A stretch of 43,840 bases of DNA from Bacteroidales bacterium (lineage in GTDB: Bacteria > Bacteroidota > Bacteroidia > Bacteroidales > GCA-2711565). Of the stretch, positions 15,364-23,892 are shown in pieces (the stretch's first letter is position 1; each line of letters opens with the position of its first letter). The notes under the pieces are model-generated. The model saw nothing but the letters and a program-made list of their open reading frames with translations. It searched no databases and was not told the origin of the DNA. The translations under genes were made by a program, and so were the position numbers. Location: the NCBI GenBank assembly GCA_028280405.1, contig JANQLW010000037.1, forward strand, positions 1-43,840, given 5' to 3'.

Positions 15364-16458
15364 TTATATAAATTGCTTTCCTTTTTGTGTTCCTACATCA
15401 TCTACAAATTTCCGGATCATTTGTTCATCTTCTTTACGGCATACAAGCAAAACACTATCCTCCTCAACCACAATGTAGTCATCCAGACCTTGCAGCACAA
15501 CTAACTTTTCTTTTGGAACATTTACAATACAATTTTTAGTGTCATAGGTAAGCACATTATCTCCTATAATAGTATTGGCATCTTCATTCTTTTCCCGGAT
15601 GCTATACAAAGATCCCCAAGTGCCCAAATCCGACCATCCAAATTCGGAAGCTAAAACATAAACGTTTTCTGCTTTTTCCATTACCCCATAATCAATTGAT
15701 ATTTTTTCACATCCTGGATATATATCGTTAATGAAATCCTGTTCTTTTTGGGTATTATAAATGCCTAATCCGTTTTTAAACAATTTATTTACATCAGGCA
15801 AATAGTTTTCAAAGGCTTCTATAATGCTTTGGATAGACCAGATAAAAATTCCGGCATTCCATAAATAATCACCACTGGCTAAAAATGCCTTCGCTTTTTC
15901 CAATTGTGGTTTTTCTGTAAACTGATTTACTTTTTTGATTCTTTTGTCAACAGTTTCCAGGTCTTCAGCTTTGAATTGTATGTATCCATATCCCGTATCA
16001 GGTCTGCTTGGCTGGATACCTAAAGTGAGAAGCCAATCATTGTTGCCTGCAGCTTCAAGGGCTGTATGAATGATTTCCGTAAAAGCTTCTTCCTTTAAAA
16101 TTACATGATCTGAAGGAGCAACCACAACTCTTGCTTCAGGGTTTTGTTGATGTATTTTGTAAGTAGCATAAGCAATACAGGGAGCTGTATTTCTCATACA
16201 GGGTTCGCATAAAACCTGGTTCGGGCTTATCCCCTCAAGTTGTTCAAGTGTTTTTTCCCTATAGATTTCATTCGTAACTATGAGAATATTTTCCTTCGGA
16301 CAAACTTTTAGGAAGCGATCAAAAGTTTGTTGAATCAGGGTTTTTCCGGTCCCTAAAATATCAATGAACTGTTTGGGTTGTGATGTTTTGCTCATGGGCC
16401 AGAAACGGGTTCCTACTCCTCCCGCCATGATTACGCAATAGTTATTTTTATTAATCAT
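15364..16458 (-). CDS. manC: mannose-1-phosphate guanylyltransferase
   Basis: A 364-residue nucleotidyltransferase with the GDP-mannose pyrophosphorylase signature near the N-terminus (AGGVGTRFWPMSKTSQPKQF) and the later motifs VVAPSDHVI, FTEKP and LWNAGIFIW. It makes GDP-mannose from mannose-1-phosphate and GTP in the cytoplasm, feeding surface polysaccharide synthesis. At this length it has only the transferase and short beta-helix part and lacks the C-terminal isomerase domain found in bifunctional ManC/AlgA. It is probably co-transcribed with the SprT-like gene upstream (34-base gap). Confidence 0.93.
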   Translation of the reverse strand: MINKNNYCVIMAGGVGTRFWPMSKTSQPKQFIDILGTGKTLIQQTFDRFLKVCPKENILIVTNEIYREKTLEQLEGISPNQVLCEPCMRNTAPCIAYATYKIHQQNPEARVVVAPSDHVILKEEAFTEIIHTALEAAGNNDWLLTLGIQPSRPDTGYGYIQFKAEDLETVDKRIKKVNQFTEKPQLEKAKAFLASGDYLWNAGIFIWSIQSIIEAFENYLPDVNKLFKNGLGIYNTQKEQDFINDIYPGCEKISIDYGVMEKAENVYVLASEFGWSDLGTWGSLYSIREKNEDANTIIGDNVLTYDTKNCIVNVPKEKLVVLQGLDDYIVVEEDSVLLVCRKEDEQMIRKFVDDVGTQKGKQFI

Positions 16459-16492
16459 AGGTGATGAATTTTCTTATATACAAATATAATTT

Positions 16493-17104
16493 TTATAATG
16501 GGATCACTTTAACCAGAGGATCAAATAAATATAGTTTCCCATTGTCTATTGAACGGCACTTTATTCGCTTTCTTCTTTTTTCCAGGCGTTCAAATGTTTT
16601 TCCATTGTGAATTCTGAAAAGGGTATTTTCCGGTAGATCTTCAATTAGAATTTCCGAATCATTCTGTTTGTCATATTTTTTTAGTTCCCTTGCTAAAGCT
16701 AAATTTCCAGTACTTGAGGCACTTGGGTTTTTAAGATATATTTTCAGGACTTCCTTTAAATTTTCAGGAAAGATATCCATGTATAAAAAGGGAGTGAGTA
16801 ATTCTGAAAAACAATATTTCCATTCTTTTCCATGAGGACGGGTTCTTTTGGTACTATAATTTTCAAAAACTACTAAATGAGCAATTTCGTGCATCAGGGT
16901 AATTAGAAAAGCATATTTATTTAAATCGTAATTAATAGAGATACGATAAGGTTGTCCATTATGTGCTGCACGAAAATCTCCAAGTTTAGTGTTTCGGCCT
17001 TTACTGATACGCAGATGTACTTTATTTTTCTTGATGGCTTCAAATGCCGGTTCAACGGCATTTTGGGGTAAATATTTACTTAATATTCTCAAATATTCAT
17101 GCAT
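16493..17104 (-). CDS. SprT-like zinc metalloprotease domain protein
   Basis: A 203-residue protein with the zinc motif LMHEIAHLVVF (HExxH) following a strand-rich N-terminal region, and a downstream RPHGKEWKYCF that supplies the third histidine, as in the SprT family. The C-terminal part (RKRIKCRS) is basic. SprT-like proteins are putative metal-dependent proteases of unproven substrate in bacteria; the eukaryotic relative Spartan removes DNA-protein crosslinks. It is divergently transcribed from the mlaE-like operon. Confidence 0.85.
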   Translation of the reverse strand: MHEYLRILSKYLPQNAVEPAFEAIKKNKVHLRISKGRNTKLGDFRAAHNGQPYRISINYDLNKYAFLITLMHEIAHLVVFENYSTKRTRPHGKEWKYCFSELLTPFLYMDIFPENLKEVLKIYLKNPSASSTGNLALARELKKYDKQNDSEILIEDLPENTLFRIHNGKTFERLEKRRKRIKCRSIDNGKLYLFDPLVKVIPL

Positions 17105-17241
17105 AAGAAACCAATATCAGTTTACAGATTCAAAACTACGGAAAAAGCAATTATATTAAATGAATCAAGACAATTTTAATATCTAATTTACACATATAGG
17201 TTTTTAAATAATCACTAACTTAGCGAAACCAATTTTAGAGT

Positions 17242-17976
17242 ATGCTTAGTGTTTTAGGTAAATATATACTGTTAATGATAGAAGCTTTCAGACGCCCTGA
17301 TAAAGGAAGCGTATTTCGGAAGCAGCTGATGTTTGAGTTTCAAAGCCTAGGGATTGAGTCTTTAGGGATTGTTTTGTTTATTTCCGCATTTACCGGAGGC
17401 ATTGCAGCTTTGCAAACGGCTTATAATATTGACACTCCACTGATTCCTTTAACCATGGTAGGCTTTGTAACCCGCCAATCCATTATTCTGGAATTTTCAC
17501 CAACGGTCATTAGTTTAATACTTGTAGGAAAAGTTGGTTCCAGAATTACTTCTGAAATTGGAACGATGAAAGTGACAGAACAAATAGATGCATTAAGAAT
17601 AATGGGAGTTAATCCTGCAAACTTCTTAATTCTTCCTAAGATTACTGCTGCGATGATCATCAATCCTGTATTGATCATATTCAGTATTGTAGTGAGTTTA
17701 TTGGGTGGTTATTTGGCCTGTGAAATTTCCGGTTTGGTAACCCTGGCAGATTATATAGCTGGATTACATTATCAATTCAACCCATTTTCAATTACCTATG
17801 CTATTATAAAAACGATTGTCTTTGCATTCCTAATAACATCTATTTCGGGTTTTTATGGTTATTATACTGAAGGGGGAGCATTAGACGTAGGTAACTCAAG
17901 TACAAAGGCTGTGGTTAACACCAGTATCTTCATTATTTTATTCGATTTAATATTAACTCAATTAATGTTGGTATGA
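17242..17976 (+). CDS. mlaE: MlaE-family ABC transporter permease
   Basis: A 244-residue hydrophobic protein with five or six membrane segments. It has the family features GIVLFISAFTGGIAALQTAYN, the cytoplasmic stretch ITSEIGTMKVTEQIDALRIMG, and a glycine-rich end SGFYGYYTEGGALDVG. MlaE is the inner-membrane permease of phospholipid transport between the membranes. It starts at the ATG at 17242, and its stop overlaps the ATP-binding gene by four bases (ATGA). The usual MCE (MlaD) gene is not next in this operon. Confidence 0.92.
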   Translation: MLSVLGKYILLMIEAFRRPDKGSVFRKQLMFEFQSLGIESLGIVLFISAFTGGIAALQTAYNIDTPLIPLTMVGFVTRQSIILEFSPTVISLILVGKVGSRITSEIGTMKVTEQIDALRIMGVNPANFLILPKITAAMIINPVLIIFSIVVSLLGGYLACEISGLVTLADYIAGLHYQFNPFSITYAIIKTIVFAFLITSISGFYGYYTEGGALDVGNSSTKAVVNTSIFIILFDLILTQLMLV

Positions 17977-18719
17977 TAGAAGCGCGAAATATATCAAAAG
18001 CTTTTGGTGATCATGAGGTATTGAAAAATGTTTCAACTTCTTTTGAGAAAGGACAAACCAATTTAATCATTGGGCAGTCAGGTTCAGGGAAAACGGTATT
18101 GATGAAATGCCTGGTTGGTTTATATACAGCAGATTCGGGTGAAATAGCTTATGATGATCAGATCTTTTCTGAAATGACAGAAAAAGAAAAAATGGTTTTT
18201 CGGAAAGAGTTTGGTATGCTGTTTCAGGGAGGTGCATTGTTCGATTCTTTATCTGTTGAAGAAAACATAATGTTTCCTTTAAATATGTTTACCAAGCAAT
18301 CATTTGAGGAAAAAAGAGAGCGGGTAAATTTTTGTTTGAAAAGGGTAAACCTTGAAAATGCTAACAAATTGTATCCTTCCGAACTAAGTGGAGGGATGAT
18401 TAAGCGTGTGGCTATTGCTCGTGCCATTTCAGTTAATCCTAAGTATTTGTTTTGTGATGAACCAAACTCAGGATTGGATCCCAGGACAGCAGGTGTAATT
18501 GATAATTTGATCAATGAAATTACCGAAGAATACGGAATGACTACTATTATCAATACCCATGATATGAACTCTGTTCTGGAAATTGGAGAAAAAATTGCCT
18601 TTATTCATGAAGGTAATTTATGGTGGACCGGAAATAAACACGAAGTTCTTCATTCTGATAATAAAGAATTAAATGATTTTATATTTGCCAGTGAATTAAC
18701 CAGAAGACTAAAAAAATGA
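17973..18719 (+). CDS. mlaF: MlaF-type ABC transporter ATP-binding protein
   Basis: A 248-residue ATPase with Walker A GQSGSGKT, Q-loop MLFQGGALFDSL (the ALFDSLSV form is typical of MlaF), signature LSGGMIKRVAIARA, Walker B YLFCDEPNSGLDP, and switch histidine INTHDMNS. It would power the adjacent MlaE permease to move phospholipids across the envelope. It overlaps the genes on both sides by four bases, so mlaE, mlaF and the CvpA-like gene form one translationally coupled operon. Confidence 0.93.
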   Translation: MIEARNISKAFGDHEVLKNVSTSFEKGQTNLIIGQSGSGKTVLMKCLVGLYTADSGEIAYDDQIFSEMTEKEKMVFRKEFGMLFQGGALFDSLSVEENIMFPLNMFTKQSFEEKRERVNFCLKRVNLENANKLYPSELSGGMIKRVAIARAISVNPKYLFCDEPNSGLDPRTAGVIDNLINEITEEYGMTTIINTHDMNSVLEIGEKIAFIHEGNLWWTGNKHEVLHSDNKELNDFIFASELTRRLKK

Positions 18720-19258
18720 TCAACGTACTCGACATTATTTTTCTCATTCCATTATTGTGGCTTGCTTATAGAGGTTTCCAAAAAGGATTTGTGATTGAAC
18801 TATGCTCTTTAGTAGCTTTAGTTCTTGGAATTTATATGGCCATTAATTTTTCATTTTATGCTGCCGACCTATTGACTGATAATTTTGATATAGGAGATAA
18901 GTACCTTGATATTATAGCTTTTATAGTAACTTTTATTGTCGTTATTTTCGTTGTCTTTTTAGTAGGAAAGATCATAGAAAAATTCATTGATGTGCTGATG
19001 CTTGGATTTATTAATAAGCTTGCAGGCGGGGTGTTTGGTGCTTTGAAAGCTGCCTTTTTGATCAGTGTGATCTTATGGATCATTAATAGCCTGGATCCTG
19101 GGCAGAATTTTATAAAACAAAAGACAAAGAATGGATCCTATTTATATCCGCATATAGAAATGTTGGCTCCAAGCATTATTCCTAAACTGGATATTGATAA
19201 AATCAGGAATCTGGAACTAAATGTTCCAAATCCCAAAGAGTTGATTGATAAGATTTAG
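18716..19258 (+). CDS. CvpA family inner-membrane protein
   Basis: A 180-residue protein with four hydrophobic segments. It shows the CvpA pattern near the N-terminus (NVLDIIFLIPLLWLAYRGFQKG) and the glycine-rich KLAGGVFGALKAAFLISV before the last membrane helix. The tail is polar. CvpA proteins are linked to colicin V export and envelope homeostasis; the molecular function is not settled. It overlaps the MlaF gene by four bases, which points to a role near the lipid transporter. It ends four bases before the convergent thioredoxin gene. Confidence 0.85.
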   Translation: MINVLDIIFLIPLLWLAYRGFQKGFVIELCSLVALVLGIYMAINFSFYAADLLTDNFDIGDKYLDIIAFIVTFIVVIFVVFLVGKIIEKFIDVLMLGFINKLAGGVFGALKAAFLISVILWIINSLDPGQNFIKQKTKNGSYLYPHIEMLAPSIIPKLDIDKIRNLELNVPNPKELIDKI

Positions 19259-19262
19259 AAGT

Positions 19263-19769
19263 TTAAATTTCTTTTTTGATCATCTCAATCAAATGCTGAA
19301 AGCTTTTTTTATCATAGCCTACTTCCTGTAATATGATTTTGCCTTCTTTATTTATCAGTACTGTTCTTGGAATATATCTGGTGAAATAAAGCTCATAAAT
19401 TGATTTATCTTTATCCGGGCAAACAGGAATTGTATATCCTTTCTTAGCATTCCATTCTTTCAATGCTTTAGCATCATGACCTCTGCCAATGGTTAATACC
19501 ATTAGTTTGTTTTTATCGAATTTATCATAAACTTGTTTTTGTAATTCAGGAAACTCCTTCATACATGGGCCTCACCATGTAGCAAAGAAATTTAGCAATA
19601 CTGCTTTTCCTTTAAAATCGGAAAGCATTGCTGATTTACCGTCAAGAGTCGTAAACTTAAAATCGGGGGCTTTATCCCCTACTTTATTTTGGTTAAAGTC
19701 ATTTGGATTTTGTGCAAAACTGAACAATCCAAGCACGCATAATATTATAAGTAAAATAAATTTTTTCAT
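19263..19769 (-). CDS. TlpA/ResA-like thioredoxin, probable selenoprotein (Sec at UGA 19572-19574)
   Basis: Read through one in-frame TGA, this is a complete 168-residue exported thioredoxin. It has a signal peptide (ending LFSFAQ), the domain opener KVGDKAPDFKFTTLDGK, LLNFFATW, then TGA, then GPCMKEFPEL, and later IPRTVLINKEGKI with the cis-proline. The TGA falls exactly on the first cysteine of the WCGPC active site (residue 66; resolving Cys is 69), giving WUGPC. Nothing else is damaged: frame, length and fold motifs are intact on both sides. A SECIS-like hairpin follows at 19540-19565. Cys-to-Sec in a CxxC site is a classic selenoprotein pattern. A premature stop mutation is the alternative, and selenocysteine machinery is not visible in this window. 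It lies 32 bases after pgk on the same strand. Confidence 0.75.
19540..19565 (-). promoter_or_regulatory. candidate bacterial SECIS element
   Basis: On the mRNA, counting from the base after UGA, bases 7-11 (UGUAU) pair with 27-32 with one bulged U. Then come tandem G-A mismatches, and an upper stem AGGA (14-17) pairs with UCCU (21-24), closing a GUU loop at 18-20. From memory, the bacterial SECIS model needs a short upper stem, a G in the first two loop bases and roughly 16-37 bases from UGA to loop; 17 bases fits. The stem is short, so this is supportive, not decisive. Confidence 0.5.
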
Positions 19770-19801
19770 GCGAGTAATTTTGATTCACTCCCATAAAGAT
19801 A

Positions 19802-20992
19802 CTATTTTTCTACAGCTGTTACACCAGGTAATTCTTTTCCTTCTATAAATTCAAGCATTGCCCCACCACCGGTAGAAACATAGCTTACCTGATCTTTCAA
19901 TTTATACTTGTTAATTGCAGCTACAGAATCTCCGCCTCCTATGAGCGAAAATGCACCTTTTTCAGTAGCTTTTGCAACAGCCAGTGCAATGCGTTTTGTA
20001 CCTTCTTCAAAATTTGACATTTCAAAGACGCCCATGGGGCCATTCCATAAAATGCTGGAGGAATTTAAAATAACATCTTCATATTTTTTGATGGTTTCAG
20101 GGCCGATGTCCAGGCCTAGCCATTCATCTTCTATATTGTAAGAGCTGTTTAATTTTGTTTTTGCTTCATTTGAGAATTCATTGGCTACAATAGCATCAAT
20201 AGGCAAATAGATATTTACATTGGACGCTTTTGCTTTTTCAATAGCTTCCAGTGCAGTATTGATTAATTCATTCTCAACCAACGAACCTCCTATTTTTCCT
20301 CCTAATGCTTTGATAAATGTAAACATCATACCTCCTCCGATGATCAGGTTATCAACTTTATCGATCAAGTTGTTGATGATTTCAATTTTACCGGATACTT
20401 TTGCTCCTCCCAAAATTGCAGTTAATGGGCGTTGAGGCTCTTTTAATATTTTATTGATATTCTCTAATTCATTTCCCATAATATAACCAAAGGCTTTGTC
20501 ATTTGGGAAGAACTCCGCAATAATTGCTGTTGAAGCATGTGCGCGGTGTGCTGTTCCAAATGCATCATTCACATACATATCTCCCAGTGAAGCAAGCTTT
20601 TTGGCAAATTCCACATCTCCTTTGGTTTCTTCTTTATAAAAACGGAGGTTCTCCAAAAGTAATACTTCTCCATTTGTTAAATCCGAAGAAAGTTGAATTG
20701 CACTATCCCCTATACAATCGTCTGCAAAATGAACTTTGGTATTTAGCTTTTCTTCAAGATAGGGAAGTAAATGTTTTAATGAAAATTTTTCTTCCGGGCC
20801 TTCTTTTGGTCGGCCCAAATGCGACATTAAGATTACAGCACCACCTTCTTTCAATATTTTTTGAATAGTGGGAACAGCAGCATTGATACGGGTCGGATCT
20901 GTGATTTCAAACTGTTCATTTAATGGCACATTAAAGTCAACACGGATTAAAACTTTTTTGTTTTTTAATTCAAATGCATCAATTGTGTTCAT
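19802..20992 (-). CDS. pgk: phosphoglycerate kinase
   Basis: A 396-residue glycolytic kinase that interconverts 1,3-bisphosphoglycerate + ADP and 3-phosphoglycerate + ATP in the cytoplasm. Signatures are KKVLIRVDFNVPLNE, SHLGRPK, LLLENLRFYKEE, the hinge and nucleotide site AILGGAKVSGKI, GPMGVFE and SLIGGGDSVAA. I start it at 20992 (MNTIDAFEL), because the ATG 33 bases upstream adds an unusual extension (KIVETLKFYC) absent from the family. It is followed by the TlpA-like gene, probably in one transcript. Confidence 0.95.
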   Translation of the reverse strand: MNTIDAFELKNKKVLIRVDFNVPLNEQFEITDPTRINAAVPTIQKILKEGGAVILMSHLGRPKEGPEEKFSLKHLLPYLEEKLNTKVHFADDCIGDSAIQLSSDLTNGEVLLLENLRFYKEETKGDVEFAKKLASLGDMYVNDAFGTAHRAHASTAIIAEFFPNDKAFGYIMGNELENINKILKEPQRPLTAILGGAKVSGKIEIINNLIDKVDNLIIGGGMMFTFIKALGGKIGGSLVENELINTALEAIEKAKASNVNIYLPIDAIVANEFSNEAKTKLNSSYNIEDEWLGLDIGPETIKKYEDVILNSSSILWNGPMGVFEMSNFEEGTKRIALAVAKATEKGAFSLIGGGDSVAAINKYKLKDQVSYVSTGGGAMLEFIEGKELPGVTAVEK

Positions 20993-21010
20993 ACAATAAA
21001 ATTTAAGCGT

Positions 21011-21036
21011 TTCAACGATTTTCAAATTTACGATTT
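21011..21036. repeat. 26-base dispersed repeat, copy B
   Basis: Matches 8728-8753 at 24 of 26 positions. It lies 18 bases upstream of the pgk start codon. On the minus strand it contains TAAATTTG, which fits the Bacteroidota -7 box TAnnTTTG, so this copy may also include the pgk promoter; the other copy reads TAATATTG at that place. Confidence 0.65.
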
Positions 21037-21050
21037 CTGTTTAAAATACT

Positions 21051-21058
21051 TACTTTTG
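21051..21058 (+). promoter_or_regulatory. candidate -7 box for the aminotransferase operon
   Basis: TACTTTTG matches the Bacteroidota TAnnTTTG consensus and sits 35 bases before the ATG at 21094. I see no good TTTG at the expected -33 position, so this is a half-supported promoter. Confidence 0.4.
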
Positions 21059-21093
21059 TTAGCATAATCTGTATAAAATATTTTATTTCATAT

Positions 21094-22251
21094 ATGAAAA
21101 AATTTGAAGGAAATCTGGTTTCAAAAATGCCTGGGGTAGGAACTTCCATTTTTGCAGTGATGAGCCAGATTGCGAATGAGCACAATGCCGTAAATTTATC
21201 ACAGGGCTTTCCTGACTTTCCGGTTTCAGAAAAGTTGATTGACAGAATACACCATTATATGAAGGAAGGACTCAATCAGTATGCTCCGATGCCGGGTACT
21301 CCGATTTTGCGGAAGCAAATAACTAAAACCGTTAAAGAGCTGCATGGGGTGGAATATGATTGGGATAAAGAGGTAAATATAGTTGCCGGAGCTACCGAAG
21401 GAATCTATGCTATTATTTCAGCTATTGTAAAGGATGAAGATGAGGTAATTATTTTTGAGCCGGCATATGACAGCTATTCACCATGCATTGAATTAAACGG
21501 AGGTATTGTTAAGCATGCTCAACTTCGTTTACCGGATTACCATATTGATTGGGAAAAAGTAAGCCGGTTAATTACGAATAGAACTAAGCTTATTATTATA
21601 AACACACCACATAATCCAACCGGAAGTATTTTAAATGAGGGGGATATGAAAAGGTTGGGTGAAATTATAAAAGGAACTGATATTTTGGTTTTAAGTGATG
21701 AGGTTTATGAACATATCATTTTTGACGGGCATCAACATCAAAGTGCTTGCCGCTTCCCGGAATTAATAAACAGAACTTTTGTAGTTGGTTCATTTGGAAA
21801 AACTTTTCATGCTACCGGATGGAAAATGGGATTTGTATTGGCTCCTGAAAATCTAATGGCTGAATTCAGAAAAGTGCATCAGTTTGTTGTGTTTACTGTA
21901 AATACTCCAATCCAGTATGCCATCGCTGATTATCTGAAAAATAAGAAAAACTATATCGGTTTAGGAAAATTCTATGAAAAGAAAAGAAATTATTTTCTGA
22001 AAGGTATTTCGAAATCTCGTTTTAAAATAGTGCCGTCTTATGGAACCTATTTTCAGTTGCTTGATTATTCTGAAATTTCGGATGAGAAAGAAATGGACAT
22101 TACCATTCGTTTAATTAAGGAATATGGAATCGCTTCTGTTCCCGTTTCTTCTTTTTATCATAATGAAGAAGAATCGAAACGATTACGGTTCTGTTTTGCG
22201 AAAGAAAAAGAAACTTTAGATAAAGCTATTGAGATATTATGCAAGATTTAA
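21094..22251 (+). CDS. methionine / glutamine-type aminotransferase, PLP-dependent (YbdL-like)
   Basis: A 385-residue fold-type I aminotransferase. Motifs: VNLSQGFPDFP near the N-terminus, NQYAPMPGTPILR, INTPHNPTGS, VLSDEVYEHI, and the PLP lysine in SFGKTFHATGWKMGF. The opening and the N-x-S-Q-G-F-P motif match the methionine aminotransferase/kynurenine aminotransferase group. It overlaps the next gene, an omega-amidase, by 13 bases. This pairing is known from methionine salvage and glutamine transaminase-omega-amidase cycling, which supports transamination of methionine or glutamine. The exact amino donor is inferred. Confidence 0.9.
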   Translation: MKKFEGNLVSKMPGVGTSIFAVMSQIANEHNAVNLSQGFPDFPVSEKLIDRIHHYMKEGLNQYAPMPGTPILRKQITKTVKELHGVEYDWDKEVNIVAGATEGIYAIISAIVKDEDEVIIFEPAYDSYSPCIELNGGIVKHAQLRLPDYHIDWEKVSRLITNRTKLIIINTPHNPTGSILNEGDMKRLGEIIKGTDILVLSDEVYEHIIFDGHQHQSACRFPELINRTFVVGSFGKTFHATGWKMGFVLAPENLMAEFRKVHQFVVFTVNTPIQYAIADYLKNKKNYIGLGKFYEKKRNYFLKGISKSRFKIVPSYGTYFQLLDYSEISDEKEMDITIRLIKEYGIASVPVSSFYHNEEESKRLRFCFAKEKETLDKAIEILCKI

Positions 22252-23030
22252 GAGTTAATATTATTCAAAGTGATTTGCTTTGGGAAGATATTCAGGGAAA
22301 CCTGGATATGTTTGATCAAAAAATATCTGACATTAAAGATGAGGTTGATCTGATTATATTACCGGAAGTTTTTAACACAGGTTTTCCCGTAGACCCTGAA
22401 AAATATGCTGAAGATGAAAATGGCCTTACTCTAAACTGGATGAGGGAAAAAGCTAAACAAAAAAAAGCGGTCATTACAGGAAGCATATTGTTTGATAAGG
22501 ATTGGAAATTCTATAATTCTTTGATTTGGATGAACCCGGATGGAAAGTATCAGATTTATTCAAAACGTCATATATTTCATTTGGGAGATGAAGCGGATAC
22601 AATCAGTCCCGGGCAGGAACAACTGATCTGTCAGTTGGGTGATTGGAATATCAAGCCACTAATTTGTTATGATTTGAGATTTCCTGTGTGGAGCAAAAAT
22701 TCTTTTAAAGATGAAAAGTTCGGTTATGATGTATTAATCTACGTAGCTAATTGGCCAACTGCGCGTTCTTTTGTTTGGAGGCAATTATTGATTGCCAGAG
22801 CGTTGGAAAATCAAGCTTATGTGATCGGTGTTAACCGTGTTGGAAAAGATGGTTTTGGAAATGCTTATCAGGGAGATACAATGATTATTGATCCCAAAGG
22901 ACAAATTATTTCTGATATAGAACCTAATATAGAAAGAGCAAAAACCTATACCCTGTCTGCAAAAATGTTGACTGACTTTAGAAAGAAATTCAATGTAGGA
23001 TATGACTGGGATCAGTTTGAAATTTTATAA
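22239..23030 (+). CDS. nitrilase-superfamily omega-amidase (YafV/Nit2-like)
   Basis: A 263-residue carbon-nitrogen hydrolase with the catalytic triad visible: Glu in ILPEVFNTGF, Lys in YSKRHIFHLGDE, Cys in PLICYDLRFPVW. The NTGF and YSKRH phrases are typical of the omega-amidase group, which hydrolyses alpha-ketoglutaramate or alpha-ketosuccinamate to the keto acid plus ammonia. The start overlaps the aminotransferase end by 13 bases, so translation is coupled and the two enzymes are expected to act in sequence. It is the last gene before the restriction-modification insert. Confidence 0.9.
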   Translation: MQDLRVNIIQSDLLWEDIQGNLDMFDQKISDIKDEVDLIILPEVFNTGFPVDPEKYAEDENGLTLNWMREKAKQKKAVITGSILFDKDWKFYNSLIWMNPDGKYQIYSKRHIFHLGDEADTISPGQEQLICQLGDWNIKPLICYDLRFPVWSKNSFKDEKFGYDVLIYVANWPTARSFVWRQLLIARALENQAYVIGVNRVGKDGFGNAYQGDTMIIDPKGQIISDIEPNIERAKTYTLSAKMLTDFRKKFNVGYDWDQFEIL

Positions 23031-23040
23031 TAGAGATAAA

Positions 23041-23892
23041 CTAGCTCTTCAGCCAACCTTTTACTATTTTGGGGATCCTATCCACTACCTCTTTACCAAA
23101 TAATGCCTCATCTAAATATCCCATATGAAGCATATCAATAATCCTACATAAATAAGATTTCCCAAGAACCCACCATGTGTAATAAGCATCAACAATTAAA
23201 TAATGTTTGATTTTTTTACCAGTATTCGTTTTAGCTTCCTTAATTTCTAAACCATCAAGTAAGGTTTCATAAATACCATCAGCAACTCTACTTCCAAAAG
23301 TAGTTGTGTAATAGTATTCCTTAATTTCCCATATCGCAATTGGATTTATTACAGAAGGAAAAGCTCCGTCTACTCTTTTTGAGAATACTCTTAAAGGAAA
23401 ATTATTTTCTGTTAAAGCCGTTAATTCTTTTGGATCATAGTCACAAGGATTATCTGACAAATTAGACTCTAATAACATATTAACAATACAAGTTAAAAAT
23501 GCATAATCCCGCTTTTCCTTTTTTTGTTTGTTCAATGGAAGAGGACAATTTTTAGGCTTCAGTTCTTTTTTTAATTTATTGAATAATCTTTTTGCTTCTT
23601 CTGCATTTAATAGATTTGGTTTGACATATTTGTTTAGAACTTCTTTCCTGTATAAAAAATATTGTTCTAGTTTCTTACCCAAAACTGTCCATTTATCATC
23701 AACAATTAAGTTAGAATAATCAAGGTTTTCATTGTCAAATTGTTGTTTAATTTCTTTTATTGTAGGAATTACAAAATTAGGATTAGGATTACTTTTCGAT
23801 TTATATTCAAAATATCCTAAGCGCTGATTTAGCAATTTTATGTAAGCCCAAAATTCTAACCCTAAATCAGTAAATTCTTTATTTGCTTTCAT
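23041..23892 (-). CDS. probable type II restriction endonuclease (PD-(D/E)XK)
   Basis: A 283-residue protein of no family I can name. In the C-terminal half, VDGAFPSVINPIAIWEIKEYY supplies Asp175, Glu189 and Lys191 in the PD-(D/E)XK arrangement (D, 13 residues, E-x-K), followed by GSRVADGIYET. The N-terminal half is helical and lysine-rich, plausible for DNA recognition. Context decides the call: it overlaps a controller-type regulator by 14 bases and is divergent from a DNA adenine methyltransferase. Expected role: cleavage of unmethylated DNA at the methylase site. The specificity is unknown. Confidence 0.75.
   Translation of the reverse strand: MKANKEFTDLGLEFWAYIKLLNQRLGYFEYKSKSNPNPNFVIPTIKEIKQQFDNENLDYSNLIVDDKWTVLGKKLEQYFLYRKEVLNKYVKPNLLNAEEAKRLFNKLKKELKPKNCPLPLNKQKKEKRDYAFLTCIVNMLLESNLSDNPCDYDPKELTALTENNFPLRVFSKRVDGAFPSVINPIAIWEIKEYYYTTTFGSRVADGIYETLLDGLEIKEAKTNTGKKIKHYLIVDAYYTWWVLGKSYLCRIIDMLHMGYLDEALFGKEVVDRIPKIVKGWLKS

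Noticed and set aside
19263..19562. Two separate small genes (thioredoxin halves) on the minus strand
   Set aside because: Both halves are in the same frame with a single TGA at the active-site cysteine and together form one complete TlpA-like protein; the second half alone would lack the fold's first strands and signal peptide.
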